A stretch of DNA of 64,000 nucleotides, taken from assembly GCF_014203555.1 (NCBI RefSeq), contig NZ_JACHJH010000002.1, positions 528,791-592,790 of the forward strand, read 5' to 3'. The DNA comes from Streptomyces olivoverticillatus. Lineage in GTDB: Bacteria; Actinomycetota; Actinomycetes; Streptomycetales; Streptomycetaceae. Under the pieces are notes generated by a model. It saw only the letters and a list, made by a program, of their open reading frames with translations. It ran no database searches and was not told where the DNA came from. A program made the position numbers and the translations under genes. Shown here in pieces: positions 48,731 through 58,341 of the stretch. The stretch's first letter is position 1; each line of letters starts with the position of its first letter.

Positions 48731-49567
48731 TCAGTCGTCGATGCCCGAGCGTTCCACCCCCGCCACGATGTAGCGCTGCAAAAGTAAGAAGACCACCAGC
48801 AGCGGGACGATCGAGACGGCCGCGGCGGTGAACAGCTCGTGGATGTTGACGACCTGGGCCGTGGTGAACGTCGACAGGGCCACCTGGACCGTCCACGCGT
48901 CGCGGCTCTGGCCGATGACCAGCGGCCACAGGAAGGCGTTCCAGGCGCCGATGAAGACGATCGTGCCGACCGCCGCGAAGACCGGCCGGGAGTTGGGGAC
49001 CACCACGCGCCAGTACGTACGCCAGTAACCCAGGCCGTCGACCTGCGCCGCGTCCTCCAGCTCCCGGGGGAAGCCCAGGAAGTACTGGCGGAAGACGAAG
49101 CACGCGAAGGCGCTGAAGAGCGTGGGCACGATCAGCCCGCGCAGCGTCGAGATCCAGCCGAGCGAGGAGACGAGGACGAACGAGGGGACGAACGTCACCG
49201 CTGCCGGGACCATCAGGGTGCCCAGCACCGCGTAGAAGACGGCGTTCGCGTGCCGGCAGGGGATGCGGGCCAGGCCGTACCCCGCGAGCGAGGCGAGCAG
49301 CAGCGTGCCGAGCGTCGTCGCGACGGCGATCAGCGTGGAGTTCAGCAGCGCGTGCGCCATCGGTACGTCCGGGTCGGCGAACAGCTCGCGCACGTTCGCC
49401 CAGTGGGCCCGGTGCGGGAAGAAGGTCCAGCCGGGGGCGGTGATCTCCCGCTCGGTGGCCAGGCCGTTGCGGACGAGCAGGTAGAAGGGGATGAGGAACA
49501 GCGCGGCCAGCACGGTCAGCAGCACCAGCCGCAGCGCGCGCCCGGCGCGCACGAGAGCGTCGTCCAC
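48731..49567 (-). CDS. Sugar ABC transporter permease (MalG type)
   Basis: The 278-residue membrane protein has six helices. The EAA loop ELEDAAQVDGLGYWRTYWRVVVPNSRP, near 185-211, docks the ATPase. The family C-terminus RYIVAGVERSGIDD is present. It forms the inner-membrane channel with the upstream MalF-type protein. No ATPase gene is adjacent; in Streptomyces a shared MsiK-type ATPase elsewhere normally serves such systems. Confidence 0.92.
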   Translation of the reverse strand: MDDALVRAGRALRLVLLTVLAALFLIPFYLLVRNGLATEREITAPGWTFFPHRAHWANVRELFADPDVPMAHALLNSTLIAVATTLGTLLLASLAGYGLARIPCRHANAVFYAVLGTLMVPAAVTFVPSFVLVSSLGWISTLRGLIVPTLFSAFACFVFRQYFLGFPRELEDAAQVDGLGYWRTYWRVVVPNSRPVFAAVGTIVFIGAWNAFLWPLVIGQSRDAWTVQVALSTFTTAQVVNIHELFTAAAVSIVPLLVVFLLLQRYIVAGVERSGIDD

Positions 49568-49570
49568 GGA

Positions 49571-50524
49571 TCACTCCTCCTTGCGGCCGAGGCCGGTCAG
49601 ACGTGCCTGGGCGACGGTGACCACGGCGATCACCAGCGCGAGGATCACGGCGCCCGCGCTGCCCAGGCCGAGGTTCTGCCCCTGGCCGAGGGCGGTGTAG
49701 TAGAGGTAGACCAGCGGCGGGCGGGCGTAGGGCGGGTAACCGCGGGCGTCCGAGAGCAGGTTGTAGAACTCGTCGAAGGCCTGGAAGGCGCCGATGACCA
49801 GCAGCAGCACCACCGCCACGGAGGTGGCGCGCAGGGCGGGGAAGGTGATGTGGCGGAAGGTCTGCCAGCCGGGCCGGGCACCGTCCAGCGCGGCCGCCTC
49901 GTAGAGCCGGGGCGGGATGCGTTGGAGCCCGGCGAGGAAGAGCACCATGTAGAAGCCGGTCTGCAGCCACAGCCGGACGGTGACGAGGACCAGCCAGTAC
50001 CAGGGCGGGTCGGTGCCCGCGAGCCAGGCGACGGGCTCGGCGCCGAACCAGCCGAGGACGGTGTTGGCCAGCCCGAAGCGGACCCCGTTGAAGAGCGACA
50101 GCTTCCACACCAGCGCCGCGACGACGTAGGAGCAGGCGGCCGGCAGGAAGAAGACCGACCGGAAGAACGCCTGCGCGAAGCGCAGCCGGTTCACGGCCAG
50201 GGCCAGCGCCAGGGAGAGCGCGTAGGTGGCGGGGACGATGAAGGCGGTGAAGAGTGCGAAGGTGGCCAGCGAGGAGCGGAAGGCGGGGTCGGCCAGCATC
50301 GCGGCGTAGTTGTCCAGGCCGGTGAAGTCGCTGGGCGTGACGGTGTTGTGGGCGTCGAAGAAGCTGAGGTAGACGCTCCAGCCGAGCGGGACGTAGGTGA
50401 AGAGGGCGAGGCCGGCCGCGAACGGCCCGACGAAAATCCAGAACCAGAGGGTATGGTTCCGCTTCCTGTGGTTCCCTTTCCTGCGGTTCCTTGCCGCCGT
50501 GGTCGCTGTCGTCACGGCCGTCAC
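49571..50524 (-). CDS. Sugar ABC transporter permease (MalF type)
   Basis: The 317-residue membrane protein has a basic N-terminus and six helices. LFTYVPLGWSVYLSFFD comes early and the EAA loop RLYEAAALDGARPGWQTFRHITFPALR late. GTG at 50524 overlaps the stop of the binding-protein gene by four bases, showing translational coupling. Confidence 0.92.
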   Translation of the reverse strand: MTAVTTATTAARNRRKGNHRKRNHTLWFWIFVGPFAAGLALFTYVPLGWSVYLSFFDAHNTVTPSDFTGLDNYAAMLADPAFRSSLATFALFTAFIVPATYALSLALALAVNRLRFAQAFFRSVFFLPAACSYVVAALVWKLSLFNGVRFGLANTVLGWFGAEPVAWLAGTDPPWYWLVLVTVRLWLQTGFYMVLFLAGLQRIPPRLYEAAALDGARPGWQTFRHITFPALRATSVAVVLLLVIGAFQAFDEFYNLLSDARGYPPYARPPLVYLYYTALGQGQNLGLGSAGAVILALVIAVVTVAQARLTGLGRKEE

Positions 50525-51762
50525 GCCCGTACCCGGCGCAGCTCGGCCTCGGCCGTGCGCAGGGCCGCCTTCAGCTGGCTCTCGGGGTCGGCGCCGTCCT
50601 TGACGATGCGGGTGAGCGCGTCGCGGTAGGCGGTCTGGGCGGCGGTGGTCCACAGCAGGGGCTGGGCGTAGCCGTAGGCCCGGGTGAAGTGCGCCGCCTC
50701 GGCTGCGGGCCCCTGGGTGAGCGCCGTGGCCTTGCGGGCCAGCGAGGTGCGGGCGGGGATGTGGAAGCCGTAGGAGAGCGCGAAGTCCTGCTGGTAGTCG
50801 GTGCGTTGCACCCACAGCCACCGTACGAACGCCTTGGCCTGGTCCCGGTGGGCGCCGCGGGTGCTGACGGCGCTGGCGTACGCCCCGACCGGCACGGCGG
50901 GCTTTCCGGCCGGGCCGTCCGGCGGGAAGGGCAGCGCGCCGACGTCGTCGCCCAGCGCCTTGCGGATCTGCGGCAGCGCCCAGAGGCCGGACCACTGCAT
51001 CGCGGTGAGCCCCTGGATGAGCGCGGAGGGGTCGGACCAGTCGGCGGGCGCGCCGAGCAGCAGGGACTTGTCGGCCCAGAGCCGGTGGAGCTTGCCGAGG
51101 GTGCGGGCGGCGGCCGGGTCGTCGAAGCCCGGCTTGCCCTCGGGGGTGACGAAGGAGAGCCCGGCCGCGTAGAGCGGGGTGCCGTCCAGGGCGCCGGGGC
51201 CGCCGTCGTTGCCGAGGAAGAGGCCCTTCGTCCTGCGGTCGGTGAGCCTGCGCGCGGCGTCGACGAGTTCGTCGAGGCTGTGCGGGGGCCGTACGCCCGC
51301 CGCGTCCAGCAGGCTCTTGCGGTAGTAGAGGAGCTGGGTGTCGATGGTCTGGGGGATGCCCCAGACGCGTCCGTCGTGGGTCTTCTGGGCGAGGACGACG
51401 GGGTCGAAGTCGTCCTTCACGCCCTGGAGGAGATCGGTGAGGTCGGCGACCTGGCCGCCCCGGATCTGGTCCAGGGTGGGGCCGTTGACCTCGAAGACAT
51501 CGGGACCTGCGTCGGTGAGCAGGGCGGCCGCGGTCTGCTGGTCGTAGTTGCCGGGCCGCCATTCGACGCGGACGTCGGCGTCCGGGTAGGCGGCGGCGTA
51601 GCGGGCCACCGCCTGCCGGGTGCCGGCCTCGCCGTACTGGTGGTACCACTGGGAAAGACGGGGTCGTGAACCGCCGCCTCCGCGGCCGGTGTTGGAGCCG
51701 CACGCGGCGGTCAGGGCGAGCCCCGTGCCGCCGGTCAGGAGCTGTCTGCGGTTGATCGGCAT
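50521..51762 (-). CDS. Sugar ABC transporter substrate-binding lipoprotein
   Basis: The 413-residue protein starts MPINRRQLLTGGTGLALTAACG: a twin-arginine-like NRRQLLT and a lipobox LTAAC, so it may be a Tat-exported lipoprotein. The rest is a family 1 solute-binding fold (LSQWYHQYGEAGTRQAVARYAAAYPDADVRVEWRPGNYDQQTAAAL and NGPTLDQIRGGQVADLTDLL, GVPVGAYASAVS-like). It captures a sugar or oligosaccharide; identity unknown. Confidence 0.92.
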   Translation of the reverse strand: MPINRRQLLTGGTGLALTAACGSNTGRGGGGSRPRLSQWYHQYGEAGTRQAVARYAAAYPDADVRVEWRPGNYDQQTAAALLTDAGPDVFEVNGPTLDQIRGGQVADLTDLLQGVKDDFDPVVLAQKTHDGRVWGIPQTIDTQLLYYRKSLLDAAGVRPPHSLDELVDAARRLTDRRTKGLFLGNDGGPGALDGTPLYAAGLSFVTPEGKPGFDDPAAARTLGKLHRLWADKSLLLGAPADWSDPSALIQGLTAMQWSGLWALPQIRKALGDDVGALPFPPDGPAGKPAVPVGAYASAVSTRGAHRDQAKAFVRWLWVQRTDYQQDFALSYGFHIPARTSLARKATALTQGPAAEAAHFTRAYGYAQPLLWTTAAQTAYRDALTRIVKDGADPESQLKAALRTAEAELRRVRA

Positions 51763-51941
51763 GTCGCTGTCCCCCTCGCATGGGTTGGGCGGTCCGGTCG
51801 CCTGTGATCGTACGGATCGATGGACGGCGGGGGAGGGGAGATCACGGATCTAGAACGCGGTTTCGAGCCTCGTATATCCTGATTGATCCAGTGCCGGCGG
51901 AACCGGCCCACGCCCTGTACCGCAGGAACGGAGCGCGCCAC

Positions 51942-53915
51942 ATGCCCGGCCCCGACGTCACGGTGATCATCGCCGCGTACAACGCCATGCCCTACGTGAC
52001 GCGCAGCGTCACCTCCGTCCTCGGCCAGACCCTCGGCGCGGACCGGATCGAGGTGATAGCGGTCGACGACGGTTCGACGGACGGCACGGCGGCCGAGCTG
52101 GACCGCCTGGCGGCCGGGGCGCCGCAGCTGCGCGTGATCCACCAGCCGAATTCCGGCGGCCCGGCCGGCCCGCGCAACCTGGGCCTGGACCAGGCGGCCG
52201 GCCGCTACGTCTTCTTCCTCGACTCGGACGACCACCTGGGCCCCGAGGCGCTGGAGCGCATGGTCACCGCCGCAGACGAGAACGGCTCCGACGTCGTCCT
52301 CGGCCGGATCGTCGGCGAGGGCGGGCGCCGGGCCCCGCGGTCGATGTTCGGCCGGAACCAGCCCAAGACCGACGTCTTCGCCTCCAGGGTCTACTGGACG
52401 CTCAACCCGATGAAGCTGTTCCGGCGCGCGCTGGTCGACCGGCTCGGCCTCCGCTTCGACACCGGCCTGTCGATCGGCGAGGACCAGCCCTTCACCGCCA
52501 CCGCCTACCTCGAAGCCGCCGCGATATCCGTCGTCGCGGACTACGACTGCCTGTACTGGGTGGCGCGCGAGGACGGCAACAACATCACCGCGCAGCCGCA
52601 CGGCACGCGGATGCGCATGGACCTGTTCCGGATGATGACGGAACTCGTCGCCGCCCGCGTGGCCCCCGGCACCGACCGCGACACCCTCCTGCACCGGCAC
52701 TTCGCCGTCGAACTGCGCGACGCGGTCCTGCAGCTCTCCCGCGAGCCCCACCGCGACGTCCAGGCCAAGCTCCTCGCCGAGCTGGGCGACATGATCGCGC
52801 CCTACTGGCACGAGGGCCTGGCCGCTCGGCTCCCCGCCGTGGTCCGGCTGCGCTGCCACCTCATCGCCCACGGCCTCCTGGACGAGCTGCTGACACTGGT
52901 CCGGTGGGAGCTGGACCGGGGCGCGGCCAGCTACGGCATCACCACGCTGTCCGCCACCGCCGACGCCGGGCCGGAGGTCCTCGCCGAGAACGGCCGCGCC
53001 TACGCCCGGTACCCCTACTTCCGCGACACCACGCTGAACGTCCCCGACGACTGCTACGACATCACCGCCGAGCTGCGCGCCCAGCACCTCGTCGAGTCGG
53101 CACAGCTGGACGCCGCCGGGACCCTCCGCCTCACCGGGCATGCCACCGTGGACCGCATACCCGACCGCGAGGCCGGCGCCGAGCTCATCCTGCGCAGGCG
53201 CGGCTCGGACGGCGAACACCGCCTGCCCGTGCGCCGCACGGACGAGGAGGGCGGCTTCGACGCCTCCGTGGACCTCGCCACCGCCGCCGACGGCGCGCCG
53301 CTGCCCGACGGCCTGTGGGACATATCCCTGGCCGTGTCCGCCCAGGACGTCGTCAAGGAGGCCCGCCTGGGCAGCCGCCGCGCCGAGTCCGTCCCCACCT
53401 CGACGACCACCGTCGTCACCGCCGCCGGTACCGCGGCCGCGCTCTACACCACCAAGCCGTACGGCAACCTCACCCTGGACCTCGGCGAGACCCGCCACCG
53501 CGTCCTGCCCCGCCTGCGCGTGACCGGCGCCGCCTGGTCGCCGGACGCGCCCGCCACCCTCGCCGTCACCGGGCGCTGCACGCTCGCCGCCCGGCCGGAA
53601 GGCGCGCTGACCGTACGGGCCGAGGGCCCGCGGGGCGCCGAGGTGACGGTGCCCGTCTCCGACGGCACCTTCAAGGCCCTGCTGCCCTTCGACGCCGCCG
53701 GCGAGTGGCGGCTCACGCTGCGCCTGGCCGTCGCGGGCAAGGAGTGGACCCTGCCCGTACCGCCGCAGCCGGCGCTCAAGGCCGTGCGCTGGCGGCGCCT
53801 GGGCCTGCCCTGGTACGCCAAGCCGGTGACCGGGCAGGACGCGCTGACCCTGCGGGTCGGCAGGGTGGAGCTGGTCAAGGCAGTACGGGCGCGCCTGGCG
53901 CGACGGTCCGGCTGA
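51942..53915 (+). CDS. GT2 glycosyltransferase with large C-terminal beta-rich region
   Basis: The 657-residue protein has an N-terminal GT-A domain (VTVIIAAYNAMPYVTRSVTSVLGQTL, VIAVDDGSTDGT, PAGPRNLGLDQA and the metal motif FFLDSDDHLGPEAL near 92). The acidic GEDQPF near 183 is a likely catalytic base. From about 330 to the end it is a beta-rich C-terminal region with two repeats of an Ig- or jelly-roll-like pattern. Teichoic-acid glycosyltransferases such as TarS share this kind of layout, but I cannot name the acceptor. ATG at 51942 has GGAG eight bases upstream. It is divergent from the sugar ABC operon. Confidence 0.8.
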   Translation: MPGPDVTVIIAAYNAMPYVTRSVTSVLGQTLGADRIEVIAVDDGSTDGTAAELDRLAAGAPQLRVIHQPNSGGPAGPRNLGLDQAAGRYVFFLDSDDHLGPEALERMVTAADENGSDVVLGRIVGEGGRRAPRSMFGRNQPKTDVFASRVYWTLNPMKLFRRALVDRLGLRFDTGLSIGEDQPFTATAYLEAAAISVVADYDCLYWVAREDGNNITAQPHGTRMRMDLFRMMTELVAARVAPGTDRDTLLHRHFAVELRDAVLQLSREPHRDVQAKLLAELGDMIAPYWHEGLAARLPAVVRLRCHLIAHGLLDELLTLVRWELDRGAASYGITTLSATADAGPEVLAENGRAYARYPYFRDTTLNVPDDCYDITAELRAQHLVESAQLDAAGTLRLTGHATVDRIPDREAGAELILRRRGSDGEHRLPVRRTDEEGGFDASVDLATAADGAPLPDGLWDISLAVSAQDVVKEARLGSRRAESVPTSTTTVVTAAGTAAALYTTKPYGNLTLDLGETRHRVLPRLRVTGAAWSPDAPATLAVTGRCTLAARPEGALTVRAEGPRGAEVTVPVSDGTFKALLPFDAAGEWRLTLRLAVAGKEWTLPVPPQPALKAVRWRRLGLPWYAKPVTGQDALTLRVGRVELVKAVRARLARRSG

Positions 53916-53961
53916 CCGCCGCTTCCCCGGGCCGGGCCCCGCTGCTTCTTGGGCTGGGGGA

Positions 53962-55839
53962 TCAGCCCGTCTGGGGCGCTATCCGGAACCGCAGCCTGCA
54001 GATCACCGCGTCGGTGTCCCGGCGCACCGCGTGGGCGACGACCGCGCCGCGCTGGTTCTGCAGCAGCCGCTGCCAGAGGTGCGCGGGCTCGACCTCGGGG
54101 ATGAGCACGGTGACCCGGGTGTCGGGGTGCCGGTCGGACAGCTCGCGTACGTACGTGACGATCGGGCGGCCCAAGGCGCGGCTGGGAGCGGGCAGTTCGA
54201 CCAGCTCGACGCCGGGGTTCCACAGCTCCCAGTCGCGGCCCAGCGACTCCGCGGCCCGCCGCCCCTCCGCATCCGGCTGCGCGACCGTCACCGCCACGAC
54301 CTCGTCGCCGAGCGAGACCGCGGCGGTCAGCGCCTTGCTGGTCAGCCGGGAGAGAGAGGAAACGGGCACGACGACCACGGAGTGGCAGCGGCGCGGCGGC
54401 TCGGGCACCCGGCCCAGCTCCAGGCGCTCGCCGATCGTCGCGTAGGCGCGGTGGACGGCCTCGAAGGCCGCCACCAGCAGCGGCAGCGCGAGGACGATCA
54501 GCCAGGCGCCTTCCGCGAACTTCGTCGCCGTGACGACGACGGCCGAAACGCCCGTGAGCAGCGCACCGAAGCCGTTGAGCAGCGCCTTGCCGCGCCACCC
54601 GACGGAACGTTCCTGTCGCCAGTGCCGGACCATGCCCACCTGGCAGATGGTGAAGCCGACGAACACGCCGATCGAGAAGAGCGGCACCAGGGTGTTGACG
54701 TCACCGCCCGAGAGGACGAGCAGCAGCGCGGAGACGGCGGCGAGCGCGAGCACGCCGTGCCGGTGGACCTGGCGGTCGGCCTTGAGGGCGAAGACGTGCG
54801 GCAGGTAGTTGTCCCGGGCGAGCAGGCTCATCAGCACGGGCAGCCCGCCGAACGACGTGTTGGCCGCCAGCGCCAGCAGCACCACCGTCGCGAACTGGAC
54901 GACGTAGAAGGCCCAGTTGTGGCCGAGCGAGGCGTCCGCGAGCTGGGCGAGGACGGTCACGCCCTCGACCGGCTGGAGATGGAAACGGCCGATGAGGACC
55001 GACAGGCCGATCAGCATGACGCCCAGCAGTGCACCGAGGGCCACCTCCGTGCGCTGTGCGCGCCTGGCACGCGGGGCACGGAAGGACGGCACCGCGTTGG
55101 CCACGGCCTCGACGCCGGTCAGTGCGGAACACCCGGCCGCGAAGGCCTTCAGCAGCAGGAGCGCGCCGACGGCGGTGGCGTTCCCGCCGAGCGCGGACGC
55201 ATGCCCGGCGGCGGCCTCGGTGCTGACGGGAGCGGTACGGAAGAGGCCCACGACGATCAGTACGAGGATCGAGCCGACGAAGACGGCGGTCGGCACGACG
55301 AACGCCTTGGCCGATTCCGCGATGCCCCGCAGGTTCACCCCCGTGACCAGGGCGAGCACGCCCAGGCAGAGCCACGTCCGGTCGCCGTAGAGCGAGGGGA
55401 AGGCGGAGGTCAGGGCCGCGACCCCGGCGGTGACCGACACCGCCACGTTCAGCACATAGTCCAGCACCAGGGAGGCCGCGGTGATCAGGCTGGTGCGCCG
55501 GCCCAGATGCCGCTTGGCGACCGCGTACGAGCCGCCGCCGTCCGGGAACGCAGCGATGACCTGCCGGTAGGAGGCCACGAGCACGGCCAGCAGGGCGGCG
55601 ATCGCCAAGGTGACCGGGAGCGTGAACCCCAGGCCGTGCGCCCCGGCCGCGGCCAGCACCAGGACGATCGCCTCGGGCCCGTACGCCACCGACGCCATCG
55701 CGTCCAGGGAGAGCGCCGCCAGTCCCTGGGTCGCGGTCAGCCGGTGCCGCTCCTCCGGCCCGGCTGTCGCGGCGCCGGTATCCGGCGGTTCCTCACCGGT
55801 TCCCGCGGCGGGCTCGTCCGTATTGACCGGCATGGACAT
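53962..55839 (-). CDS. APC-superfamily amino acid/cation permease
   Basis: The 625-residue protein has twelve or so helices from about residue 35 to 465 (SLDAMASVAYGPEAIVLVLA at the start, SYRQVIAAFPDGGGSYAVAKRHLG as the APC motif). A soluble C-terminal domain of about 150 residues follows (VVVVPVSSLSRLTSKALTAA, VIPEVEPAHLWQRLLQNQRG). A large cytosolic tail is common in potassium- or amino-acid-transporting relatives. The substrate is uncertain. GGAGG precedes the ATG at 55839. The upstream region has 11-base direct repeats. Confidence 0.87.
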   Translation of the reverse strand: MSMPVNTDEPAAGTGEEPPDTGAATAGPEERHRLTATQGLAALSLDAMASVAYGPEAIVLVLAAAGAHGLGFTLPVTLAIAALLAVLVASYRQVIAAFPDGGGSYAVAKRHLGRRTSLITAASLVLDYVLNVAVSVTAGVAALTSAFPSLYGDRTWLCLGVLALVTGVNLRGIAESAKAFVVPTAVFVGSILVLIVVGLFRTAPVSTEAAAGHASALGGNATAVGALLLLKAFAAGCSALTGVEAVANAVPSFRAPRARRAQRTEVALGALLGVMLIGLSVLIGRFHLQPVEGVTVLAQLADASLGHNWAFYVVQFATVVLLALAANTSFGGLPVLMSLLARDNYLPHVFALKADRQVHRHGVLALAAVSALLLVLSGGDVNTLVPLFSIGVFVGFTICQVGMVRHWRQERSVGWRGKALLNGFGALLTGVSAVVVTATKFAEGAWLIVLALPLLVAAFEAVHRAYATIGERLELGRVPEPPRRCHSVVVVPVSSLSRLTSKALTAAVSLGDEVVAVTVAQPDAEGRRAAESLGRDWELWNPGVELVELPAPSRALGRPIVTYVRELSDRHPDTRVTVLIPEVEPAHLWQRLLQNQRGAVVAHAVRRDTDAVICRLRFRIAPQTG

Positions 55840-55901
55840 CTTTCGTGGTACCTCCGTGACGTGCGGAAGACCAGCGTGCGCCCGGCCCGCGAGGCCCGCG
55901 A

Positions 55902-56004
55902 GCGGCCTTGGCGGCGTCTTGGCGCCCTGCGGCGTGATCTTGACGCGTTCTTGGCGCGGCTTCCCCGCCGGGCGTCAGAGGTGCGTCAGATTTGCCTCAT
56001 GCAG
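55902..56004 (-). promoter_or_regulatory. Direct-repeat cluster upstream of the APC permease
   Basis: On the minus strand CTGACGC occurs three times (around 56004-55972), and GCGCCAAGA/GCGTCAAGA/GCGCCAAGA three times below it (around 55960-55905), two of them exactly 11 bases apart. Eleven-base periodicity is typical of OmpR-family response-regulator sites. Confidence 0.35.
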
Positions 56005-56063
56005 CGTCAGCGGACCATCAAGACCTGACGGACTGTCGACGCGGCGGCCCTAGCGTCACGACC

Positions 56064-56636
56064 ATGGGACGGCGACTGCCATTGCTGCCACTGCGCACAC
56101 ACAGACTCGATCACCGCGGCGCACAACTGCGCCCCCCGCCGCCCGGCGAGGTCCTCGCCTGGGACCGCGGCTGGCACCGTGAAGCCAGGACCGCCTGGGG
56201 CTACGGCGCGGCCCTCGCCGCAGTCCTCCTCACCGCCGACCAGGCCCGCGGCGGGCTGGACTGGATGCGCGGCTGCTGCTGGGTGGCCATCGGCGCCGCG
56301 CTCGTCGCCGTACTGCGCCCGGACCGCGTCACGGCCGGCGACGGCTGGCTGGCGGTACGGGGCCTGCTGCGCGAGCGGCGCGTACGGACGGACCTGCTCA
56401 CCCAGCTCCGGCGCGCGGACGGCGTGGCGCCCCGGCTGGTGCTGCGGGACGCGGGCGGCGGGCGGGTGGAGCTGGACCCGCGCGTGCTCGTCGCCAACCC
56501 GCTGCTGTGGCACCAGCTGGACGCCGGGACCCGGCGCTCCCGGGAGCGGGGCCTGCTGCGCGAAGGCGCGGTGCCGCTGGCCGCACTGGCCCGGCGGATA
56601 GACGACGAGGGGGCGCGGGCGCTGCTGGAGGGCTGA
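56064..56636 (+). CDS. Conserved membrane protein, unknown function
   Basis: The 190-residue protein has a pair of hydrophobic helices (about 48-62 and 69-85). A PH-like cytoplasmic part follows (DRVTAGDGWLAVRGLLRERRVRTDLLTQLRRADGVAPRLVLRDAGG), ending in a helix. I know no function. ATG at 56064 has no strong ribosome site. It is divergent from the APC permease. Confidence 0.7.
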   Translation: MGRRLPLLPLRTHRLDHRGAQLRPPPPGEVLAWDRGWHREARTAWGYGAALAAVLLTADQARGGLDWMRGCCWVAIGAALVAVLRPDRVTAGDGWLAVRGLLRERRVRTDLLTQLRRADGVAPRLVLRDAGGGRVELDPRVLVANPLLWHQLDAGTRRSRERGLLREGAVPLAALARRIDDEGARALLEG

Positions 56637-56651
56637 GCCCAGCCGATGGGG

Positions 56652-57578
56652 TCAGCCCTTCCAGTCGTACGTGACGCCCGTCAGCCGCTCGGAGACCGCC
56701 CACAATCCGCGGCTCGCCTTGTCGTCCCGCGTCCACGCGGCCCGCGGCGAACGGGCCGGCGCCCCGCGCCACTGCAGCACGCGCGGCCCGAAGAAGTCGT
56801 CCGGCCGCACCCCGGGCGCCGTGGCGGCGTACAGCGAGGGCAGGGCGCCGTCCTCGGCGCTCTGCGCCACGGCGCGGTTGAGCAGCGCCACCGCCCGCTC
56901 CGCCAGGGCCCGCTCCTCCATGCGCACCCCGGCGGTCTGCAGATTGGTCGCCGCGTACCCCGGATGCGCGGCGGCCGCCACGATGGGCGAGCCCTCGGCG
57001 GCCAGCCGCCGCGAAAGCTCGTGCACGAAGAGCAGATTGGCGCTCTTGGACCGCCCGTAGGCGATCCAGCGCCGGTACCGGTCGTCCATCTGCAGGTCGC
57101 GCGGGTCGACCGTGCCCAGGCAGTGCAGCCCGCTGGAGACCGTCACCACGCGCGCCCCTTCCCCGGCGTCCCGCAGCCGCGGCAGCAGCAGGCCGGTGAG
57201 CGCGAAGTGCCCGAGGTGGTTGGTGCCGAACTGCATCTCGAACCCGTCGACCGTCCGCCGGTGCGGCAGCGCCATCACCCCGGCGTTGTTGACGAGCACG
57301 TCCACCCGGTCCTCGGGGAGCGCCTCGGCGAAGGCGCGCACGGAGGCGAGATCGGCCAGATCCAGCTGCGCGAACCGCACGTCGGCGCCCGGCGCCTGAG
57401 CCCGCATCAACTCCTCGGCGGCCTTGCCCCGCGTGGCATCCCGGCACCCCAGCACGACCCGCGCCCCACGCCGCGCCAGCTCCCGGGCGGTGACGTATCC
57501 GATCCCGCTGTTGGCCCCGGTCACCACGACGATGCGCCCACTCTGATCGGCGATGTCGCCCGCGGTCCAGCCCGTCAT
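56652..57578 (-). CDS. Short-chain dehydrogenase/reductase
   Basis: The 308-residue classical SDR has the cofactor loop VVVTGANSGIGY near 16-27, NNAG near 96, the catalytic Ser in VTVSSGLH and YGRSK (Tyr-x3-Lys) near 174-178. It resembles retinol-dehydrogenase/WW-domain oxidoreductase-like SDRs common in actinobacteria; substrate unknown. Confidence 0.9.
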   Translation of the reverse strand: MTGWTAGDIADQSGRIVVVTGANSGIGYVTARELARRGARVVLGCRDATRGKAAEELMRAQAPGADVRFAQLDLADLASVRAFAEALPEDRVDVLVNNAGVMALPHRRTVDGFEMQFGTNHLGHFALTGLLLPRLRDAGEGARVVTVSSGLHCLGTVDPRDLQMDDRYRRWIAYGRSKSANLLFVHELSRRLAAEGSPIVAAAAHPGYAATNLQTAGVRMEERALAERAVALLNRAVAQSAEDGALPSLYAATAPGVRPDDFFGPRVLQWRGAPARSPRAAWTRDDKASRGLWAVSERLTGVTYDWKG

Positions 57579-57693
57579 CTCTGCCGCACTCCTCTGCGAT
57601 CGGCACGGGGGTAGCCCTTGGGGCAGCGTAACCGGGCGAGGTGGGCGACCCGCACGCCAGGTGCCCGACTCGCTCATTGATACGGTCACGCCC

Positions 57694-58341
57694 ATGTCGG
57701 AGACGCAGAGTTCAGCCCGTACGCCACGCACCCCCGTCACCGCCGATGACCTCGAAGAGGTCGTCCGCCTGGCCGTCGCCGCCTTCCGCGGTGCGCCCGA
57801 GGACCGTTGGGGCAAGCCCGCCGGTTCGCTCGAGTGGGACTGCTGGGAGACCGTCGAGCATCTCGCCGACGACATGTTCTGTTACGCCCTCCAACTCGCC
57901 CCGCCCGCACCGCCGCAGACGGGATATCTGCCCACCGTGCTGAGCGAGCTGCGTCCCGGTGGTCCCAAGGAGACCATTCACGTCGAGCGTGGCGACGGCC
58001 CGGACGGGCTGATACAGGTGCTGGAGGGGTGCACGGGTCTGCTGGCGGCCGTGGTGCGGACCAAGCCGCCCCGGACCCGGGGCTATCACACCTTCGGGCT
58101 CGCCGACCCCGAGGGTTTCGCCGCCATGGGGATCGTGGAGGCGCTGGTGCACGCCCATGACATCGCCCAAGGTCTCGGCGTCGCCTGGGAGCCGCCTGCC
58201 GATCTGTGCGGGCGGACGCTGGCCCGGCTCTTCCCCGACGTGCCCGCCGACGGCGACCCCTACCGCGCCCTGCTCCGGGCCACCGGCCGCCTGGAATCGG
58301 ACGGCGCCCCCTGGCGGTGGCACAGCGCCCCCCTCGACTGA
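57694..58341 (+). CDS. DinB/maleylpyruvate-isomerase-like protein
   Basis: The 215-residue protein has the four-helix DinB-like N-terminal pattern: LEWDCWETVEHLADDMFCYALQL near 49-71 and a later EALVHAHDIAQGLG with two His. These His residues would bind a metal, as in mycothiol-dependent enzymes of this superfamily. The specific reaction is unknown. ATG at 57694. Confidence 0.75.
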   Translation: MSETQSSARTPRTPVTADDLEEVVRLAVAAFRGAPEDRWGKPAGSLEWDCWETVEHLADDMFCYALQLAPPAPPQTGYLPTVLSELRPGGPKETIHVERGDGPDGLIQVLEGCTGLLAAVVRTKPPRTRGYHTFGLADPEGFAAMGIVEALVHAHDIAQGLGVAWEPPADLCGRTLARLFPDVPADGDPYRALLRATGRLESDGAPWRWHSAPLD

